Translations under genes and position numbers: made by a program
In this document: positions 58,782 to 64,000 of the stretch, one piece after another
Layout of the letters: each line of letters opens with the position of its first letter
How positions within the stretch are numbered: position 1 is the first letter of the stretch
Source: Paratinospora sagittata
Taxonomy: Eukaryota; Streptophyta; Magnoliopsida; Ranunculales; Menispermaceae
DNA: 64,000 nt
Assembly (NCBI GenBank): GCA_035771175.1
Contig: CM069607.1
Span: 5,701,501-5,765,500 of the forward strand
Direction: 5' to 3'
Notes under the pieces: model-generated
Told to the model about the DNA's origin: nothing
Seen by the model: only the letters and a program-made list of their open reading frames with translations
Database searches by the model: none

Positions 58782-59640
58782 CAAGTGCAAATTTACATTC
58801 GTCAAAAAATAGAGCCAATTTGCAGAGGATACCACAAGCAATTACATCATCAACCCCCACACGAATTTCAACGAACATACAAGGAGAAAAAAAAATCTGA
58901 GTTTTCTCATGGAATTCATTATCAGCTGAGAAAAAACAAATCATATAGCAACCCTTGTATGAGTTTATTACATTTACAAATTGAGAAATAGAATTATACT
59001 ACTTACATTAGATTCAACGAATGTTTTATACCTTGTGCCATAATCTTGAGCTACAAAGTCATGTATATTTCACTTCACCAAGAGCAGTACTCTCTAAGAT
59101 GCCCAAAAAATAGGCTTCATTTATGCTTCCTGAGTTGAATTATAATTCTACCATATTGCTATACACATCACTATTTCTCATGGGTATTAGGAGCTAATTA
59201 AGCTTATGTTTCTTTATTGAACTCTTTATCTAGCAGTTGCAGGAGCAATCAACTCTGTTGAATATGGTAAACACGAGCCCTCTCAAAACACAAGATGTAC
59301 ACAGATTTAACATCTCTCCATGTAATGAAGTGTTTACCATATTGTTGTTGATCAGCAAGTTATCTTTATTAATTCATATCTGTGCCTTGAAGAGTTCCAT
59401 TGTAGAATTTCGCAAACGGGTTGCTTTCTACCAAAAAAATAGTACATAGAGGAGCTCTTTCCATGCATTGAGAATGTCAGGCAAGCACCAGTGGCTGCAG
59501 TTCTCTATGATGTCATGTATGTCACATTTAACAAATGTAGTTACCATAGACTTGTTCCAATGTTTTGATAACACCTCGTTGATTATGTTGAAATAGACCA
59601 TTTTTCTTGGTGGTACCATTGACGACAAGCTTAGCTCTAA
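58782..59640 (-). pseudogene. TBL pseudogene fragment, inverted duplication arm 2
   Basis: Read on the minus strand, this matches TBL exon 4 from the [10 protein letters not shown] region (here SLSSMVPPRKM, near 59625), through FNIVNEVLS (here FNIINEVLS) and SHWCLPG (SHWCLPD near 59480), and on through the 3' UTR to the inner end at 58782. About 80 bp before the SHWC block are missing, removing the segment between HMTS and the DC of DCSHW. Exons 1-3 and the GDS motif are absent, so it cannot be functional. Confidence 0.9.
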
Positions 59641-59756
59641 CAATGTCTCTAAGAAAAAAATACAAAGAAAGTGAATTATCCCATATGACATGATTTAAAA
59701 ATAGGTAATGTGTTTGTAAACTCCATTGTTTATGAACAAAGATATTGTTATTATTT

Positions 59757-59930
59757 TTTGACATAAAAACAACTTTTATTGATAAGCCTCCTCCAATAGA
59801 AGATCAAATATAACAAGTAATTTCTTAGAGGCACTAAAGGATTCAACCCCCAAAGCATATTGACCTAGTTTATGACTTGCTCTATTTGCCTCTCTAAATG
59901 AAAAAAAATAAGAAATGAGGGAGGCCAAGG
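59757..59930 (-). mobile_element. LINE 3' terminal fragment (RNase H-like end)
   Basis: Minus-strand translation includes REANRASHKLGQYALG, the end of the RNase H domain of plant L1-type ORF2, then a stop and a short tail with TGTCAAAAAATAATAAC. It lies about 115 bp outside the outer end of the TBL pseudogene. Confidence 0.65.
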
Positions 59931-60311
59931 TGGTGTTTGTTCACTTAGTATATTATAAATGCGAACTCCTATTACAAATAGAAGTTTATTTTAAAGTAGA
60001 AATAGAGACTAAATAGAACTACCAAAATTGCCTTTAAGTTAATATTTTAAATTATAAGTAGTTGTAATTCTTAATTATTTTAATTCATGTTGAAAATTTA
60101 TGGCACGCAACATGAAATATTAACGTTGTGAGTGACCAAGTGCTCTACTTGCGAGTGAAACCTTTTGACATTCTTGAAATCCCATCAGCGTGAAAGTGAA
60201 GCTAAAACAAATCGCACTCCATCACCTCCCTCCTGCTCTGCGGAGCTGCACCAATAACACCACTACTTAAATAGCAACGCAGTTGTGAATCGGAGAATCA
60301 CAGAAGCCACC
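59931..60311 (+). other. ECR1 5' flank
   Basis: 381 bp before the ECR1 start codon; the leader includes CACCACTACTTAAATAGC (near 60260). No firm TATA box. 59930-60070 may be half of a degenerate MITE. Confidence 0.4.
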
Positions 60312-60736
60312 ATGGCCGGTTCTTTGATGGGCAGCGACGGCAACAGATGGAGAGACCTCGACAAGCTCCTCACCAGGCCCGGCAACATCGTCGGTCCAGA
60401 CTTCGAACCCAGTCCCGAGGTTCGTGTATCATCATCGATTTTGTTTCATCACATGGATGTTTCTTTCAGGCATTTTATCAAACATGTGTTGAACGAAACT
60501 TGTATAGGTTTAGTTTTTGTTGTTTTTTTTTTTTGTGATTTCGGGGTTTTGGGGCTGGTGGTGTTGTTGCAGCTGAGAGAGGATCTTCAAGAGTACACGA
60601 GGGTTTTGGTGGTGGGCGCAGGTGGATTGGGATGTGAACTTCTAAAGGACTTGGCTTTGTCGGGGTTTCGAAACCTCGAAGTCATTGATATGGACCGAAT
60701 TGAGGTCTCCAATCTCAATCGCCAATTCCTTTTCAG
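60312..60736 (+). CDS. ECR1: NEDD8-activating enzyme E1 catalytic subunit, exons 1 and 2 (partial)
   Basis: Exon 1 is 60312..60419 (36 codons from an ATG in a good context, CACCATGGC) and exon 2 is 60573..60736 (54 codons plus two bases); the gene continues beyond the window. ECR1/UBA3 with AXR1 adenylates NEDD8/RUB and passes it to the E2, which activates cullin-RING ligases and so supports auxin signalling. Seen: [23 protein letters not shown], the nucleotide-binding loop [20 protein letters not shown] (residues 48-67) and [17 protein letters not shown], which contributes ATP-binding residues. Splice sites are GAG|GTTCGT, TTGCAG|CTG and CAG|GTTCTT. No third exon was found up to base 64000, so intron 2 exceeds 3.2 kb. 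Confidence 0.93.
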
Positions 60737-61679
60737 GTTCTTCCACTTCCTCTTTTTTTTTTTTTTTCTTTGAATGTCCCATGGTGGTTGTTTGGTAGAT
60801 CTTTATGTTCATTTTTTTTTGTTTTGTTTCAGCTATGATCTTGTTAGTGCCATCACTTGTGTGATACCATAACTGTTAGTTTGCCATGACAAGTATATAT
60901 GGCCATCCCTAGTGGGGTTGAAATGTGGTAGGTAGTGTCTAGATTCAGATGATATCATCTGTCATTTGATCAAGATAATGAGTTATGTGCGGAATGTTTG
61001 AGACAGAGAAAGAGAGGGAGGAGAGGGTATCAAAATGAATTTCGATACATGAGATTGACAATTGACACTTATTTCTTAATCAATTGATATGAATTCTTAG
61101 AGGTAAAATGAAGGACCTTCACGTAGTCCTTTTTAAATATTAACTGTAAGAAAATATTTAAATATACACCTTGAGACCATTGGGTGGTTTTAATACCATG
61201 TCTCAATGATCCCACATTAGGTGGAAAGTAAACTCTTAACTTGAAGATGAACTCCAACTTACCTCCCTGGTGCAAGCTAACTTCTCCTTAGAGGAGGAAA
61301 AAATATTGGGACAATCAACAACCTACATGTGGTCTCTAGAGACAATAGTGAGCTTTGATACATCATTTGTGGGGAGGGCATTTAGCTTCACTATGTAAAG
61401 AGTTGAGGTTGGGGCATATTGTTGGTACCTTGGCTCAATAATCCCATGTTAGATGGAAAGCCAATCTTTGACTCGAAGATAATTCTAAATTTCCCTTCCT
61501 TGTTGGAAATATGCATTTCTTGCAATGACAACAAAACTTGGACGGCTATGGGTTTGCCGCTAGTCCTTTAGGGAAATAGTGAGTTGAGACAAGTAGGGAC
61601 AACAAGTTGCATCTATAGTAGCTTTCGGGGGGAAAAAAGTATTCCAAGTAGGCCATTGATCAAGGTTATAAATGAAAAA

Positions 61680-61790
61680 AATATGATGAATAGTGGTTGG
61701 GGCTCACAGGTTTGAATTCGAAAACCACCTCTCTGCAACTTGGGGGTAATGTTGTGTATATCCATCCACCTTTCATATTTTGCAGTAGTC
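61680..61790 (+). mobile_element. SINE-like sequence
   Basis: A B-box-like CAGGTTTGAATTCG is followed by ACCACCTCTCTGCAACTTGG and GTAATGTTGTGTATATCCATCC, an arrangement seen in Au-like plant SINEs. The A box is poor. Confidence 0.45.
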
Positions 61791-62183
61791 TCTCCCTTAC
61801 ACTAAGGACGCTCCCTTATCACATGACATTGTTTGAGTTGAAAAGACTAAAAATAACTAAAATGTCTAGTTAGAAGTTTGGAGGACGTTAATGCAAAAAT
61901 GAGATAGACTTGCCTTGGAGTGACTGTGATTATTATTGCTATTGTTATTATTATTACTTTTTGTCAATCATCATATGGAAGAATATATTAAAAAAAGGTT
62001 TTAATGGATTTAGAGTTAGGTTCCATGCCAAGCAGGTCGCTACTTGTAGTGTTTATGGTACGTGAGGATAGGAAAATTTGTATACATCTCATGGGACAAG
62101 TTGAGTGCTCTAAGATGCCTACAAACTCTTGGATAAAAAAAAAAAAGATTTAAGTATGAGAATTGGAGGTGCTTAGAGTTTTA

Positions 62184-62393
62184 TGTTGGGAGATTTACGT
62201 TTCCCTTATATGTGTGGGCAACATACTTAATACAATTATATTATTAGAGCTATTTAATTATAATGACTATAAACTTCTATCGGGTATGGGCTTAATGAGT
62301 GGATACCCAATATTGTTTCATCTAGGGTTTAATGGGACCCTAGTGTAGTAATATATAAAGACATTAGAGGTTATGGTCCCCAATACGTCAAAT
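62184..62393 (+). repeat. Copia LTR fragment, plus orientation
   Basis: Starts TGTTGGGAGATT, a copia-type LTR start, and matches the reverse complement of 63542-63781 over its whole length, apart from a longer middle in the latter. Confidence 0.75.
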
Positions 62394-62645
62394 GTCATGG
62401 TGGTGGACCGGGCGGCCGACAACCATCCCAACTTTCCCTCGGATACCCCTCGAGGGATTTGTATCTTCTCAAAAAAAAAAAAAAAACAGTTGAGTCTCTG
62501 TCCAAAGACTAGATATTAATGTTGTGCTAGGTATCTTGAGATGGGGCCCACATTTTATTTATTTTTGATTATGTCATGTTTTCAGCTTTTATTATGACAT
62601 GATTTTTTATTATGAGCATGTTCTTTTATTTTGTTCTCTATACAG

Positions 62646-63330
62646 TTTCTGCTACTGCTACAAATGTTTTTGCTCAAGTTAATGTTATCGCAATGCTGAA
62701 TGGGACAAATTTCAAGATCTGGAAAGAGAACGCGAAAATGGTTCTCGGATGAATTGTTTTGGACCTTTCGCTAAGGATGGAACGACCCACTGCCATTACG
62801 AAAAACCCTAATGAGGTTAAAATTGAGAAGTGAGATTGTTCTAATCGCATGGCTTTGATGATTATGGAACGCTCCATTCCGGAAGCGTTTAGGGGCTCAA
62901 TTACAAAGAGAAAAAAATGGTAAGAAGTTCCTTGAGGAAATAGAACAATATTTTGCTAAAAATGAAAAGTCAGAAACAAGTAACCTTTTGGCTACTCTTG
63001 TTTCAATGAGGTATAAAGCAAAGGGGACCATAGGAGAGTACATTATGGAGATGTCAAATCTTGCTGGGAAACTCAAGGCACTAAAGTTAGAGCTATCTGA
63101 GGATTTGCTCGTGCACTTGGTTCTCATATCTCTTCCTGCACAATTCAGTCAATCTAAAGTGAGTTATAATACCCCAAGGGACAAATGGACTCTTAACGAG
63201 TTCATATCTCACTGTGTGCAGGAAGAAGAAAGAATTCAATGAGACAGGATTGAAAGTGCTCACTTAGCATCAACCTCTCATAATAAGAGAAAGAAGAGAG
63301 CGAAGGATACTGCAGATGGAACACTAGAAT
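62646..63330 (+). pseudogene. Copia gag fragment, broken
   Basis: Translation shows a copia-type gag (UBN2-like) domain: MLNGTNFKIWKENAKMVL near 62695, then KFLEEIEQYFAKNEKSETSNLL near 62930 and GEYIMEMSNLAGKLKAL near 63035, LISLPAQF near 63127. Stops occur at about 62750 and 62832, and there is a frame change near 62915. It reads in the ECR1 direction. No pol sequence follows. Confidence 0.85.
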
Positions 63331-63541
63331 AACATTAACACAGTCCTAGGATCAAATCATGTCAGATTACCAAGGGTTAATATTGAGGAATAATTACCTG
63401 TATCCATGGCAACAACAATCAATACCTTAATGGAATAACAACGATGATTGATGAATAGGTTATTGTCTTCCTCAATCAAATCTCCTTAATCTGTAATGGG
63501 TTCTCTCTCTCTAGATGGGTCGATGAGAAAGCAATAGAATG

Positions 63542-63781
63542 ATTTGACGTATTGGGGACCATAACCTTTGATGTCTTAAAATATTACTCCACTAGGGTCC
63601 CATTAAATCCTAGGTGAAACAATATTGGGTATCCACTCATTACGCTCATACCTGGTAGAAGCCTACGGGCTTTCTTAAATAGATTACTTAACAAAAATTC
63701 ATTATAATTAAATACCTCTAATAATATAATTGTATTAAGTATGTTGCCCACACATATAAGGGAAACATAAATTTCCCAACA
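63542..63781 (-). repeat. Copia LTR fragment, inverted orientation
   Basis: The reverse complement starts TGTTGGGAAATT at 63781 and shares blocks such as CCCTTATATGTGTGGGCAAC and GAGTGGATACCCAATATTG with the plus-oriented LTR at 62184. Beyond the shared part it continues leftward into CT-rich LTR-like sequence (to about 63480). Confidence 0.75.
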
Positions 63782-64000
63782 TTTTATGCCATGAATGAGT
63801 ATTGTTAAATTGATAAAGCAAATATAAGACGGTCATAGCACCTTTCGCCTATTAATAGTAAAAGTATAGTGTATAAATGAATTAACTATGGGGAGATGAG
63901 GATGTTTAGGTAGATGAGTGGCAAGTCTTAAAAAACAAAATCCATTTGTGGGAGTTTTAATGTGGTACCAAGTGTTACTTGGGGAAGGTTAGTTCATATT

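Larger units (their letters stand above)
60737..64000 (+). other. ECR1 intron 2 (partial), transposon-rich
   Basis: No coding exon of ECR1 was found. It contains diverged direct repeats (61190-61255 and 61425-61490), a SINE-like sequence (about 61680-61790) and copia LTR and gag debris (62184-63781). Confidence 0.7.

Noticed and set aside
62163..62348. 61-residue frame over the plus-oriented LTR fragment
   Set aside because: The same sequence is a noncoding LTR repeat at 63542-63781.

Overview
The window is eukaryotic nuclear DNA from a flowering plant, most likely a woody core eudicot; the species cannot be named from sequence alone. The evidence is AT-rich intergenic DNA, GT-AG introns of 80 bp to over 4 kb, plant-only gene families (NIP aquaporin, CCX exchanger, TBL acetyltransferase, TSJT1-like protein) and abundant remnants of copia, LINE, SINE and MITE elements. 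No rRNA, genuine tRNA, CRISPR or bacterial-type feature was seen.

Layout. 1-2664: decayed 3' half of a Ty1/copia element with its 3' LTR. 4694-5021 (-): first two exons of signal peptidase complex subunit 3; the rest is not in the window. 6576-7868 (-): five-exon NIP7;1-like aquaporin. 9280-15304 (+): two-exon cation/calcium exchanger whose 4.4-kb intron holds a Tourist-type MITE and a LINE fragment. 15305-23237: gene-poor, with a retroposed sequence bearing target-site duplications. 23238-26658 (+): five-exon TSJT1-like gene, convergent with a three-exon divergent pectate lyase (27573-29631, -). 34450-35247 (+): NF-YC subunit with its whole coding region in one exon. 36437-37181: non-autonomous DNA transposon. 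37714-38860: LINE fragment. 44244-45374 (+): F-box gene, probably with a ~3.9-kb intron in its leader. 45375-53327: gene desert. 53328-56637 (+): four-exon TBL-family gene. 57697-58491 (-): unrecognised single-exon membrane protein. 58782-59640 (-): inverted pseudogene copy of the TBL 3' end. 60312 to the right edge (+): first two exons of the NEDD8-activating enzyme subunit ECR1/UBA3, followed by a transposon-filled intron.

The genes are unrelated housekeeping and tissue-specific loci and do not form a pathway. The most notable structure is the inverted partial duplication of the TBL gene, whose two arms flank the unrecognised membrane-protein gene. It could give a long hairpin or antisense RNA. 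Next come a pectate-lyase-fold protein that has lost canonical calcium ligands, a copia gag fragment lying between oppositely oriented LTR pieces inside ECR1, and a defined set of small mobile elements with visible boundaries. Exon coordinates were derived by reading splice sites and matching remembered family sequences; no alignment software was used.
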